64,000 nucleotides of DNA, from positions 186,001 to 250,000 of the forward strand of contig NZ_LMOG01000003.1 in the NCBI RefSeq assembly GCF_001423495.1, given 5' to 3'. Within the stretch, counting starts at the first letter, position 1; every line of letters begins with the position of its first letter. Below the pieces are notes generated by a model. The model worked only from the letters and a program-made list of their open reading frames with translations, did no database searches and was not told where the DNA came from. This stretch comes from Xanthomonas sp. Leaf131 (GTDB lineage Bacteria; Pseudomonadota; Gammaproteobacteria; Xanthomonadales; Xanthomonadaceae). Positions 35,506 through 44,033 of this stretch are shown one piece after another. Made by a program: the position numbers and the translations under genes.

Positions 35506-36480
35506 TCAGTCGGCAACCCGCACGCTGTCGCGGCCGCCGTTCTTGGCCAGATACAGCGCGGCATCGGCGCGCGAAAACCAGTCCTGCCAATGCGTTTCGC
35601 CATCGTGGCGGGCCGCACCCAGCGATACCGTGATCCGTCCACCCGGACCACGCAATCCATTGCGGATCACCTTGCGCAAGCGTTCGGTCGCCGCTTCCAG
35701 TTCCTGCAGCGAGCCAGCGCGCAACAACACCACGAATTCTTCGCCACCGAAGCGGAACACCTGATGCGGATCGCGCACCTCGAAACGCAGGATGGTGGCC
35801 AGATCCGACAGCGCGGCATCGCCTGCGGCATGCCCGTACAGGTCGTTGACCTCCTTGAAATGATCCAGATCCAGGATGATCAGGCTGTTGAGCCGATCCT
35901 GCGGTTGCCGCTGATCGATCTGGTGGGTGAGCGCGCGTTCGAGCATGCGTCGATTGGGCAAGCCGGTCAGCGCATCCAGCGAGGCCAGCTCTTCCAGATG
36001 CACGCGGTCGTCCTGCATGCGCAGCGAAAACGCATAGCCCACGGTCAGCGTCACCAGCGTCACCACGATCGTCGACACGCCCTGACCGGGGCTGACGATC
36101 AAGCCGGGCAACAACAACAAGGCTGCCAATAGCGGCAGGCTCAGCAACACCGCACGTTGCGGACCGCAGAGAAAATAATTGGTCGCCAACACCGGAAACA
36201 GCCAGGGCAGGGCGCCATCGCCGCCGGTCCAGCACGCCACCAGACAGCCGCTCACATTGATCGAGGCCAGCCACACCCCACCCACACCGGTGCGGTCGGC
36301 ACTGCGCATCTGCCAGCCGCGCCATACCGCACCCACACCGAGCAATGCGGTGATCAGGCAGGCGACGACCTGACCGGTCATGGCCAGGTAAACCGCATAG
36401 AGGCAAAGCAACAGCGCGGTGATTGGCCCAAGCATCTTGACGATGCCGAGGCGGAAATCCCGCCGCAGGTGGAGGATCAC
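35506..36480 (-). CDS. Membrane diguanylate cyclase (GGEEF)
   Basis: It makes c-di-GMP from two GTP. The N-terminal half has about five hydrophobic helices, the C-terminal half (from about 175) a GGDEF domain with DALTGLPNRRML, DLDHFKEVND and the active-site FRFGGEEFVVLL. The position of the inhibitory RxxD site reads RDPH, so product inhibition is probably weak. The start is uncertain: GTG at 36480 (then ILHLRRDF) or, less likely, at 36594. It is convergent with the efflux operon. Confidence 0.82.
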   Translation of the reverse strand: MILHLRRDFRLGIVKMLGPITALLLCLYAVYLAMTGQVVACLITALLGVGAVWRGWQMRSADRTGVGGVWLASINVSGCLVACWTGGDGALPWLFPVLATNYFLCGPQRAVLLSLPLLAALLLLPGLIVSPGQGVSTIVVTLVTLTVGYAFSLRMQDDRVHLEELASLDALTGLPNRRMLERALTHQIDQRQPQDRLNSLIILDLDHFKEVNDLYGHAAGDAALSDLATILRFEVRDPHQVFRFGGEEFVVLLRAGSLQELEAATERLRKVIRNGLRGPGGRITVSLGAARHDGETHWQDWFSRADAALYLAKNGGRDSVRVAD

Positions 36481-36645
36481 AGGGAAGGTTCTATAGGAGT
36501 CGGCATCATTATCGGCTGCGCCCTGCGAAAGTTGAGCGTGCAGTGCCGCTGCATCGGGTAAGAAAATGAAGCGTTGCGGTGCAAGGCTTCGCACCTTATT
36601 GACGGCGATGCCGTAACCGTATCGTCTTTACCGTTGGAGTCTGCC

Positions 36646-36879
36646 ATGCCTACCCGCGAAGAACTCGACACGCGCCTGGATGCGTTGCAAGACGAACTGC
36701 CGCAGCTAGCGGTTGATGAAGAGGCGGATTTCGACTATCTGGATTTCCAGGCACGCGCCGAAGCCTTGCTGCGCAGCGTCGCGCTCGAAGATGCCGCCTA
36801 TGTGCGGACCCGCGTCGATGGCATGCTGGCCGGTGCCGGGCTGATCCCAACCGATGAGGAAGGGCCTGCCTGTGAGTGA
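36646..36879 (+). CDS. Small acidic hypothetical protein
   Basis: A 77-residue protein (MPTREELDTRLDALQDELPQ), strongly acidic with many Glu/Asp/Leu and predicted helical, no signal or membrane segment. ATG at 36646 follows GTTGGAGT. I recognise no domain. It is read divergently from the diguanylate cyclase at 35506 and faces the second one at 37023. Function unknown. Confidence 0.65.
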   Translation: MPTREELDTRLDALQDELPQLAVDEEADFDYLDFQARAEALLRSVALEDAAYVRTRVDGMLAGAGLIPTDEEGPACE

Positions 36880-37022
36880 TGCAGTGTTGCGGTGGGGCAG
36901 CGTGCCGCTGGCGGATCGCTGACGCTCAGGCGCGCTGCCGACCGACACCCGTCAGCGCCGCGCCTTGGAAGCGTACGTGCGCAACGCCAGCTGGCATGCG
37001 CCGACACTCCCTAGGCTTACGT

Positions 37023-38738
37023 CTAGATCCCGTCAGCAGGCGTTCCCGCATTGATCACCTGATTACGTCCAGCCTGTTTGGCGCGATACAGCGCTTCGTC
37101 GGCCCGGCGCAGCAGCTGCGCGGCATTGCCGGCGTGTTCGGGGAAGCTTGCCGCACCGAACGATGCGGTGACCTTGGGCAGCGACACGCCATCGGACATC
37201 ACCTGCAGCGCCTCGATGCCCGCGCGCAGTTTTTCGGCCATCCTGCTGGCGGTGGACAGATCCACTTCCGGCAGGATGATGGTCAATTCTTCGCCACCGT
37301 AGCGGCAGCAGATGTCTTCTCCGCGCATCTGCGTCAACAGGAACTCGCCGATCGCCGCCAGCACGCGATCGCCGCCGCCGTGCCCATGCAGATCGTTGAA
37401 CTGTTTGAAGTGGTCCACGTCCAGCATCAACACCGACAACGGCAGCGTGCGACGCGTGCAGCGCGCCAGTTCGTGGTTGAGTGCTTCTTCCAGATAGCGG
37501 CGGTTGTACAGGCCGGTCAGCGGGTCGCGGATGGATTGCTGACGCAGCGTCTCGCGTAAACGCAGGTTGTGCAGCGCCAGCGACAGTTGTTCGGCGGCTG
37601 CCTCGGCCACGGTCAACGAGGTCAGCTCGCGCGGGTCGTCGCTGCGCAGCGCCAGCATTCCCAGCTGCGTGCCCTGCGCCGACAACGGAATGCACACCGT
37701 GCTCGCATGCGCCGGAAGATTGGCGCCGGCGTGTTGGCAGACCATGCCCTGACTGATGTCTTCCACCACATGGGTGCGATCGCGGCGCAGCGCCCAACAG
37801 TCGTGCGGCGCAATGCTGGCGCTGTCGTCATCGGCCATCGTGCCCCAGGCCACGACCTGCTCGGCGCGATCGCGCGAGGCGCGCAGCAGATAGACCGCGC
37901 CAGAGGCACCCGGGATCAACGGTGCGATCGTCCGCGCAGTGATTTCCAGTGCTTCTTCGGCATCGCGACAGTTCTGCAGCAGCCCCGAATAGCGCGACAG
38001 CGCTTCCAGCCCGGCAGAGGTGCGTTCGAGCGTGGCGAACGACTCCACCAGCCGCTCGCTGGTGCTGCTGGCCTCGTCTTCGGCACGGATGCGCCGTTCC
38101 AGCTCGCGCGACAGCAAGCGGTAGGCCAGCAGCATCACCAGCAGCCCGCTGATGATGCCGATCACCGTGACGCGCAGCACCCATTGCGCGCTGGTCTGAT
38201 TGGCGTCGGTGCGCGTCACCAGCTGGCGGCGTTCCAGCTCGGCCATGGTCTGTACCTGGCGACGGAGCGTGGAGGAGGTTTGAAACACCCCGCGCGCAAT
38301 CGATGCACGTGCACCATCCAGGCCGTTTGCGCGGTAGCTGTGCAGCAAGTCGTTGATCTGCACCAGGCGCGTGTCCATCAACCGTCGCAGCACCACAACA
38401 TTGCGCTCCTGCGCCGCGTTGTCCTGTACCAGCGCTTCCAGACGCACGATGCGCTCGGGCAGGCGCCCGATCGCATCGGCGTACACGCCCAGAAACGCCT
38501 CGTTATCGGTCAGCACATAGCCGCGCACCGACGATTCCGCCGACAACATGCCGGCCTGGATTTCATCGATGCTGGCGATTACTTCCTGCGTATGCGTCAC
38601 CCACCCGGCATCGGAGAGCGAGCGCTGCGTGGTGAGATACCCGCCCACGCCGATCAGCACGAAGATCACCCCACCGAGCAGTAAAGCCCCGGCGGCATGG
38701 CGTTTTGCTTTTTTGGTCAACACCGTGTTCCCCAACAC
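37023..38738 (-). CDS. CHASE3-GAF-GGDEF diguanylate cyclase
   Basis: A sensor cyclase of about 571 residues. Two membrane helices (about 15-35 and 190-210) flank a periplasmic CHASE3-like domain (QRSLSDAGWVTHTQEVIASIDEIQAGMLSAESSVRGYVL in sense). A GAF domain follows (about 255-400), then GGDEF with DPLTGLYNRRYLEE and CCRYGGEELTIIL. The inhibitory site RGED is intact nine residues upstream, so feedback by c-di-GMP is expected. Start uncertain: GTG 38738 or nearby TTG/GTG codons before LTKKAKRHAAG. The ligand is unknown. Confidence 0.88.
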   Translation of the reverse strand: MLGNTVLTKKAKRHAAGALLLGGVIFVLIGVGGYLTTQRSLSDAGWVTHTQEVIASIDEIQAGMLSAESSVRGYVLTDNEAFLGVYADAIGRLPERIVRLEALVQDNAAQERNVVVLRRLMDTRLVQINDLLHSYRANGLDGARASIARGVFQTSSTLRRQVQTMAELERRQLVTRTDANQTSAQWVLRVTVIGIISGLLVMLLAYRLLSRELERRIRAEDEASSTSERLVESFATLERTSAGLEALSRYSGLLQNCRDAEEALEITARTIAPLIPGASGAVYLLRASRDRAEQVVAWGTMADDDSASIAPHDCWALRRDRTHVVEDISQGMVCQHAGANLPAHASTVCIPLSAQGTQLGMLALRSDDPRELTSLTVAEAAAEQLSLALHNLRLRETLRQQSIRDPLTGLYNRRYLEEALNHELARCTRRTLPLSVLMLDVDHFKQFNDLHGHGGGDRVLAAIGEFLLTQMRGEDICCRYGGEELTIILPEVDLSTASRMAEKLRAGIEALQVMSDGVSLPKVTASFGAASFPEHAGNAAQLLRRADEALYRAKQAGRNQVINAGTPADGI

Positions 38739-39059
38739 TGTTTGTCTGGTAGAGGTCGATGCAAGGCGCGTGCCTACGCTTCACCTCGTTTGGCCGTTCG
38801 TTCAGAAGACCGCTGCAGACAGTGGGGCAGGTGCCGAGAACGGTGCGTGGACAGCGTGCAGCGGGTGACCGCCACAAACACGCATTGATCACGCGCCGGA
38901 TGCTGCCGATCAGGTGTGGCGACGCCCGGCGCTGCATCTTTGGCACTGGTACCGCTGCGCTGTGATGCACACCGGGCACGCCTGCCAGCATTCATCAGGC
39001 TGGCACGAGGTTTGCTTCCGCTGCATTACGACACTGGGGTGTCTCCAAAGGAACGTGAC
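38739..39059. other. Intergenic region between cyclase gene and small ORF
   Basis: 321 bases without a supportable gene; only coding-shadow-like short frames. It must hold the upstream region of the cyclase gene. I see no clear promoter or hairpin. Confidence 0.4.
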
Positions 39060-39230
39060 ATGGAAGAGCCCAACAAGAGCGCCCTGGTGCTGCTGCAGCA
39101 CGAAGCCACCGAATTGCTCGTGCTATTCGACCGACTGCGCGGCGACGCCTTGCTCGCAGAGCCGAACACGCCACAGGTCGCGCTCGCATCGACCAGGCCG
39201 GCCGAGCAGGCAAGCCACGTCACTATCTGA
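39060..39230 (+). CDS. Possible small protein upstream of ssrA terminator
   Basis: ATG at 39060 with an AAAGGA ribosome site 9 nt before it opens a 56-residue frame (MEEPNKSALVLLQHEATELL). A hydrophobic helix-like first half is followed by a low-complexity tail. No domain is recognised. It may be a real small gene or the 5' remnant of a longer one, because the frame loses protein-like character after residue 30. Confidence 0.35.
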   Translation: MEEPNKSALVLLQHEATELLVLFDRLRGDALLAEPNTPQVALASTRPAEQASHVTI

Positions 39231-39305
39231 CGCAATACGCAGCGTGGACAGCCGCGCTGCATCGGCTGGGCGATTGGTCGATCCCACGATTGTGCATTGC
39301 CCATG

Positions 39306-39346
39306 AAAAAGGCCGGAAACCCTCAGCTGCAAGGATTCCCGGCCTT
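39306..39346 (-). terminator. Terminator of ssrA
   Basis: Read on the minus strand: AAGGCCGGGAATCC, 10-nt loop, GGGTTTCCGGCCTTTTTC. A stem of about 14 with two mismatches and a T-run, 26 bp beyond the mature 3' end of tmRNA. Confidence 0.85.
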
Positions 39347-39371
39347 AGTCGGTCGTCTTAGGACCGTTGTT

Positions 39372-39768
39372 TGGTGGAGGTGGGCGGAATCGAACCGCCG
39401 TCCGGAAGCACTCCATCCCCAGCACTACATGCTTAGCCCTCCGTTAGATCTCATTTCCAGGCAGCACGGTTGGCAAAGCGCACCTGGAAACCAGCCTGCT
39501 TTATCTAACCGGTAGCTGACAGGCAGCCACTACCGATGGTTCCGTGATAATGACCCTACATCTACGAGCACGGGCACAAGTAGGTTCGGGGGTTCGCCTT
39601 AGGCGGCTGTAGAACTAAAACTAAAGCCAGTTAAGCGGCGATAGCGTAGTCCGAACCGTAGTTGTCATCGTTGGCAACTAAAAGTTTGCTGCTGGATTAA
39701 CGAGGAAAGCTGCCCCCTCGGCATGCGCCAAGCGACTTCGCGACCCCCGTCGAAACCAGTGCACCCCC
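39372..39768 (-). ncRNA. ssrA: Transfer-messenger RNA (tmRNA)
   Basis: One-piece tmRNA that rescues stalled ribosomes. The 5' end GGGGGTGCACTGG (minus strand, from 39768) pairs with the 3' end CCACCTCCA before an encoded CCA (ending at 39372). The T-arm GGCGGTTCGATTCCGCC is intact. Mature length is about 397 nt by these ends. The tag frame lies at 39631-39675. The partner SmpB is encoded 2.7 kb away on the same strand. A T-loop here explains why part of the region resembles a tRNA. Confidence 0.95.
39631..39675 (-). other. tmRNA tag reading frame
   Basis: Resume codon GCC, then the tag ANDDNYGSDYAIAA and TAA. The C-terminal AIAA is a degradation signal for ClpXP-type proteases (E. coli ends in ALAA). 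The Tyr at position 10 is a departure from the Phe that I associate with related tags. Confidence 0.9.
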
Positions 39769-39797
39769 GGGGAAAGCATCAAAACGCTGACCTGCCC

Positions 39798-39826
39798 AGT
39801 GTAGGGATCGGCGCGCCCTGTCACAA
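39798..39826 (-). promoter_or_regulatory. Sigma-70 promoter of ssrA
   Basis: Minus strand: TTGTGA (39821-39826), exactly 17 nt, TACACT (39798-39803). Transcription should start near 39790, leaving a leader of about 20 nt to be removed by RNase P before the mature 5' end at 39768. Confidence 0.75.
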
Positions 39827-39903
39827 GTGGTGAGATACGCAGCGCTTACAGTGGCTTCAGTCCTGTACCGGACCGAACAATCTGCAAACGAAGGAGCGAA
39901 GCG

Positions 39904-42354
39904 ATGGCGACCAGCAAGCCCCCACGTCCACGACCGGCGCGTGCAGCGCCTCGCAAGACCGCGACCAATGCCGGTAAACCCGCGCGCAAACGTGCCGCGC
40001 GCGTTGCGCAGCCGCAGGTCACTGCCAAGAGTCGCGTGCAGGGCAAGGCGCGCACGGTGATCTACATCCATGGCATCGGCAACAAGCCGCCGGCCGAGGT
40101 GTTGCGTTGCCAATGGGACAAGGCCTTGTTCGGGCGGCCGATGGGTGAGCGCACGCGCCTGGCGTACTGGGTCAATCGCGAGCGCTATCCGGTTGCCGAG
40201 CCGGGCAATTGCGATGCGCGCGATGTCGGTCCTGCGCTCAATCAGAGTGTGCAACGCGCCTTGAGTACGCTTGGATTGGTGCCGGGCGAGCAGGATCTGC
40301 ATCTGCTCGCCGATGCTTTGGCGCAGAGCGAGCAGGAACGCAGCGATCTGCATCGCTTGCTGGACGAGCTGGACACGGCGTCCGCCACGCCTATCGTTGG
40401 TGACGTACAGGCGAAAGGCCCGATCGATGCGATCAACCGCGTACTGCTGCGCTTGATCTCTGCCGCGCTGCTGCAGGACGTGCACGATCTGTTCTTCGTG
40501 CCCGAGCGTGCGGCGTTGATGCGCGAAAGCCTGGCGCAGCGCTTGCGCTCGGGCGGCGGGCCGTTCGTGGTGGTCGCGCACAGCCAGGGCTCGATGATCG
40601 CCTTCGATGTGCTGCGCCAATTGCAGGCCGCCGAGTGCGAGGTCAGTTTGTTCCTGACCCTGGGCTCGCCGCTCGGCTTGCCGCAAGTGCGCAGCATGTT
40701 CAAACGCTGGACCGGCGCGCGCAAGCTGCCGTTTCCCGAATGCGTGCGGCGCTGGATCAACGTGGCCGAAACCCGCGACCCGATCGCGCTGGATCCGGAT
40801 CTCACTGACGACATCGCCAATGCCAAGGGGCGTTTCGAAAACCTCTCTGGTGCACGCTTGAATCCGGATTGGCAGCACAACCCGCATTCGGGCTCGGGCT
40901 ATCTCTCGATTCCGCAGGTGCGTGCGGCAGTGCGCGAAGCCGTCGGCGTGGGCTTCGATCAGCCGGTATCCAACGCGGTGCTGATCAAGGACCTCAGCGA
41001 GCAGCTGGAAGCGCATGGGTCCGAGCATCGGCACGAGGTGTTGATCGAACTGGATCGTCGCCTGCTCGGCAACGATCCAGCCGCCACGCGTGCGCTGCTG
41101 CTGGCGCAACTGCGCCAGACCGCTGCGCATAGCACTGGCTTGAGCGGCGAGGCGTTGGATGAGGCCATCGAACTGGAAGACGGCTTGCAACGTTTCGTCT
41201 CGGCGCGGCTGACGCGCTTCGAGATCGAATCGTTGCAGGACCGCTACCGCGCACTCGGATTCCGGCGTGTGTGGCGCGATGCCGGCAAGCGCGCGCTGAT
41301 CAACGTGTCCGGTAACGTCTTGCATGCCGATGCGGCGCGTACGGCGTATCGCGCGCGCGGGCAGCAGATCGGTTGGGCGGTGCTGGATACCGGTATCGCG
41401 GCCAGTCATCCGCATTTCTTCGCGAAGGGAGAGCGCGATAGCGTGGTGGCGCAATGGGATTGCACGCGGCGTGGCGCGCCTAGACGACTGACGCGCGCAG
41501 ATGGCGATGCCTTCGCCAGGCTTGATCGGCATGGGCACGGGACGCATATCGCCGGCATCATCGCCGGCCAATCCAGCGCAACGATCGCGGACGCGGCGGG
41601 CAATCCCGGTAGACCACAGGAATTTGCCGGCATGGCGCCGGATACCCAGTTATACGGCTTCAAAGTGCTCGATGATGCCGGAAACGGTCGCGATTCGTGG
41701 ATGATCAAGGCGGCGCAGCAAGTGGCCGCGATCAACGAGCGCGCCGGCGAGTTGGTCATCCACGGGGTCAATCTGAGCCTGGGCGGTTACTTCGATCCGG
41801 AGAGCTACGGCTGCGGTTTTACGCCGTTGTGCAACGAGTTGCGCCGGCTATGGCGGCAGGGCGTGCTGGTCGTGGTTGCGGCAGGCAATGAAGGCCTGGC
41901 TTGGTTGATGCGCAACGATGGCGATGCGTATCCGGCCAACATGGATCTGTCGATCAGCGACCCGGGCAATCTGGAAGACGCCATTGTGGTCGGCTCGGTG
42001 CACAAGAGCAGCCCGCATAACTACGGCGTGTCGTATTTCTCGTCGCGCGGGCCGACCGCCGATGGCCGCGGCAAACCCGATGTGGTCGCGCCGGGCGAAA
42101 AAATCCTGTCGGCCTATTACGACTTCGACCCGAACGATGCGGCCAGCCTGATGGTGGAGATGAGCGGTACCAGCATGGCCGCACCGCACGTCTCCGGCGT
42201 ACTGGCCGGATTTCTTTCCGCACGCCGCGAATTCATCGGCTTCCCGGATCGGGTCAAGCAACTCCTGCTGGAGACCAGCACCGACCTGCAACGCGATCGC
42301 TATGTGCAGGGCAGGGGGGTGCCGAATCTGATGCGGATGCTTGGAGCGACGTGA
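39904..42354 (+). CDS. Alpha/beta-hydrolase fused to S8 subtilisin protease
   Basis: An 816-residue protein with no signal peptide. Residues 1-50 are Lys/Arg/Ala/Pro-rich and disordered. About 50-340 is an alpha/beta-hydrolase: HGIG oxyanion loop (56-59), nucleophile Ser227 in VVVAHSQGSM, a likely late His328 (NPHSGSGYL). About 340-485 is a helical linker. About 488-816 is a complete subtilisin: Asp495 (AVLDTGI), His545 (HGHGTHIAG), Asn662 (AAGNEG), Ser757 (SGTSMAAPH). All catalytic residues of both folds are present. AAGGAGCG precedes the ATG. It lies divergent from ssrA. Substrates and cellular role are unknown. Confidence 0.85.
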   Translation: MATSKPPRPRPARAAPRKTATNAGKPARKRAARVAQPQVTAKSRVQGKARTVIYIHGIGNKPPAEVLRCQWDKALFGRPMGERTRLAYWVNRERYPVAEPGNCDARDVGPALNQSVQRALSTLGLVPGEQDLHLLADALAQSEQERSDLHRLLDELDTASATPIVGDVQAKGPIDAINRVLLRLISAALLQDVHDLFFVPERAALMRESLAQRLRSGGGPFVVVAHSQGSMIAFDVLRQLQAAECEVSLFLTLGSPLGLPQVRSMFKRWTGARKLPFPECVRRWINVAETRDPIALDPDLTDDIANAKGRFENLSGARLNPDWQHNPHSGSGYLSIPQVRAAVREAVGVGFDQPVSNAVLIKDLSEQLEAHGSEHRHEVLIELDRRLLGNDPAATRALLLAQLRQTAAHSTGLSGEALDEAIELEDGLQRFVSARLTRFEIESLQDRYRALGFRRVWRDAGKRALINVSGNVLHADAARTAYRARGQQIGWAVLDTGIAASHPHFFAKGERDSVVAQWDCTRRGAPRRLTRADGDAFARLDRHGHGTHIAGIIAGQSSATIADAAGNPGRPQEFAGMAPDTQLYGFKVLDDAGNGRDSWMIKAAQQVAAINERAGELVIHGVNLSLGGYFDPESYGCGFTPLCNELRRLWRQGVLVVVAAGNEGLAWLMRNDGDAYPANMDLSISDPGNLEDAIVVGSVHKSSPHNYGVSYFSSRGPTADGRGKPDVVAPGEKILSAYYDFDPNDAASLMVEMSGTSMAAPHVSGVLAGFLSARREFIGFPDRVKQLLLETSTDLQRDRYVQGRGVPNLMRMLGAT

Positions 42355-42480
42355 GGAATCGGGAGTGGGGAATCGTAAAAGCGCGATGCTTCTCGATGAT
42401 CCGGCAATGCCCGCGGCGTGAACTAACGTGAGGTCAACGCAGCAAGCCTACCCAGCTCTTGCGATTCCCGATTCCCGATT
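42355..42480. repeat. Dispersed ATTCCCGATTCCC-type element, copy 2
   Basis: Left end GGAATCGGGAGTGGGGAATCG, right end GCGATTCCCGATTCCCGATT. The left end touches the protease stop (42352-42354) and the right end touches the smpB stop (42480-42482), so the element fills the whole gap between two convergent genes. Confidence 0.75.
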
Positions 42481-42983
42481 CACGCATCGCGGTTATGCCG
42501 CCGCATCACGCGTTGCTTGTCGCGCTGCCAGTCGCGGTCCTTGGCGGCGTCGCGCTTGTCGTGATTCTGCTTGCCCTTGGCCAGCGCGATTTCCAGCTTG
42601 ACCTTGTTGTTGCTCCAGTACAGCGCAGTGGGCACCAGGGTGTAGCCGTCGCGCTCGACGCTGCTCAGCACCTTGTCGATCTCGTTCCGGTGCAGCAGCA
42701 GCTTGCGGTCGCGGCGTTCTACCGGCACGGTGTGGCTGGAGGCCTGGATCAGCGGCGTGATCTGCGCGCCGATCAGGAAAATCTCGCCGGAGCGCACATA
42801 CGCGTAGCCATCGATGATGTTGGCGCGGCCGGCGCGAATCGCCTTGACCTCCCAGCCCTGCAAGGCCAGGCCGGCTTCGTAGCGGTCCTCGAGGTGATAT
42901 TCGTGGCGCGCACGCTTGTTCAACGCGATGGTTTTCGTGGCCGTCGCGCCGTTTGCTTTATCCTTGGCTGGTTTCTTGCTCAT
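42480..42983 (-). CDS. smpB: SsrA-binding protein
   Basis: Beta-barrel RNA-binding protein of 167 residues that delivers tmRNA to stalled ribosomes. Conserved blocks: NKRARHEYHLEDRYEAGLAL, GWEVKAIRAGRANI, YAYVRSGEIFLIGAQITPL and the basic tail KRDAAKDRDWQRDKQRVMRRH, which enters the mRNA channel. It has an N-terminal Lys/Ala extension. Its stop is formed at the edge of a dispersed element. It is divergent from ratA by 60 bp. Confidence 0.95.
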   Translation of the reverse strand: MSKKPAKDKANGATATKTIALNKRARHEYHLEDRYEAGLALQGWEVKAIRAGRANIIDGYAYVRSGEIFLIGAQITPLIQASSHTVPVERRDRKLLLHRNEIDKVLSSVERDGYTLVPTALYWSNNKVKLEIALAKGKQNHDKRDAAKDRDWQRDKQRVMRRHNRDA

Positions 42984-43043
42984 GCCGCTATTGTCGCCGA
43001 TTCGGTGTCTTCAAACGATCTTCTGTCTTTCACAAGTTAGAGA

Positions 43044-43475
43044 ATGCCTACCATCCGTCGCAGCGCACTGGTCGAACACAGCGCCACCCGCATGTTCGAT
43101 CTGGTCAATGATGTCGCCGCCTATCCGCGCCGCTTCGGCTGGTGCGATGCCGCGCATGTGCTCGAACAGGACCAGGCGCATATCGTGGCGCGTCTGGATC
43201 TGGGGCTTGGGTCGTTCCGCACCTGGTTCACCACCGACAATATTCTCGAGCGCCCGGAACGCATCGTCATGCATCTGCGCGACGGCCCGTTCAAGCGCCT
43301 GGAAGGGCTGTGGGAATTCCAGTCGCTGGGCGAGAACGCCTGCAAGGTCAGCCTGACGCTGGAGGTGGAAACCAGCTCGCGGCTATTGGGCCCGGCACTG
43401 GCGCTGGGCTTTCAGGGCTTGGCCGACCGCATGGTCAACGACTTCGTGCGGGTCGCCGATCGCGGCGACGTGTAG
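43044..43475 (+). CDS. ratA: RatA / Coq10-type START-like protein
   Basis: A 143-residue helix-grip (polyketide-cyclase-like) protein: EHSATRMFDLVNDVAAYPRRFGWCDAAHV and the C-terminal helix ALALGFQGLADRMVNDFVRVA. In E. coli RatA was described as a toxin blocking 70S assembly, while the fold is that of ubiquinone-binding COQ10; the lipid-chaperone role is equally possible. It is followed by rnfH after 3 nt, the usual ratA-rnfH pair, and is divergent from smpB. Confidence 0.9.
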   Translation: MPTIRRSALVEHSATRMFDLVNDVAAYPRRFGWCDAAHVLEQDQAHIVARLDLGLGSFRTWFTTDNILERPERIVMHLRDGPFKRLEGLWEFQSLGENACKVSLTLEVETSSRLLGPALALGFQGLADRMVNDFVRVADRGDV

Positions 43476-43478
43476 GCC

Positions 43479-43754
43479 ATGCAGGTCGAAGTGGTGCTGG
43501 CCTGGTCGGAGCGTTACAACGCGGTACTGCTGGAGTTGCCCGAAGGCGCCACAGTGGCCGAGGCGGTTGCCGCATCCGGTCTGAGCTCGGATCCGCCGCC
43601 CATAGCGCAGGCGATTCATGGGCTGATCGCGCGACCGGATCAGGTGCTGCGCGATGGCGACCGGGTCGAATTGCTCAGGCCGCTGTTGCTGGATCCGAAA
43701 GAGGCGCGGCGTCGCCGTGCCGGGCCAAGCAAAAAGGCCGGTCCAAACACCTAG
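43479..43754 (+). CDS. rnfH: RnfH family ubiquitin-like protein
   Basis: A 91-residue beta-grasp protein (VEVVLAWSERYNAVLLELPEGATVAEAVAASGL; DGDRVELLRPLLLDPKEARRRRA). It is co-transcribed with ratA. Function is unsettled: the Rnf link is by name and the ratA link by position. The basic C-terminal tail is usual. The 279 bases up to bamE hold no supported gene; a hairpin ACGCATCC / GGATGCGT (43959-43982) lies there. Confidence 0.9.
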   Translation: MQVEVVLAWSERYNAVLLELPEGATVAEAVAASGLSSDPPPIAQAIHGLIARPDQVLRDGDRVELLRPLLLDPKEARRRRAGPSKKAGPNT

Positions 43755-44033
43755 TTGTTTGCCAACGCTGCGACGCACCTGCGCGTCGCGGCAAAGCGAC
43801 CTCTTCCTGTGACTGTCCTGAAAAGCCGAACGTATTGGTTGGTTCGGACAAGCGCCTGTGGACACCAGGCAGCCGACAAAAGACGCGCAGTACCGGTGTC
43901 AGGACCCGCGCTGTGGTCCTTGATCGAACACGTCTTTGCCTATCAGCCAAAACTGAAAACGCATCCGTTCGAAGGGATGCGTACTCTGGTCCTGCCAACA
44001 CTCAGGCGATCGCAAGATCGCCGAGCATCTGTA

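Noticed and set aside
39231-39372. Genomic island inserted at the ssrA 3' end
   Set aside because: No integrase and no direct repeat of the ssrA end; the terminator follows directly.
39372-39460. tRNA-like T-arm GGTTCGATTCC
   Set aside because: Belongs to the tRNA-like end of tmRNA; no complete cloverleaf otherwise.
43044-43754. ratA-rnfH as a classical toxin-antitoxin pair
   Set aside because: Both families are widespread housekeeping proteins; RatA has the Coq10/START fold and RnfH is not a shown antitoxin.
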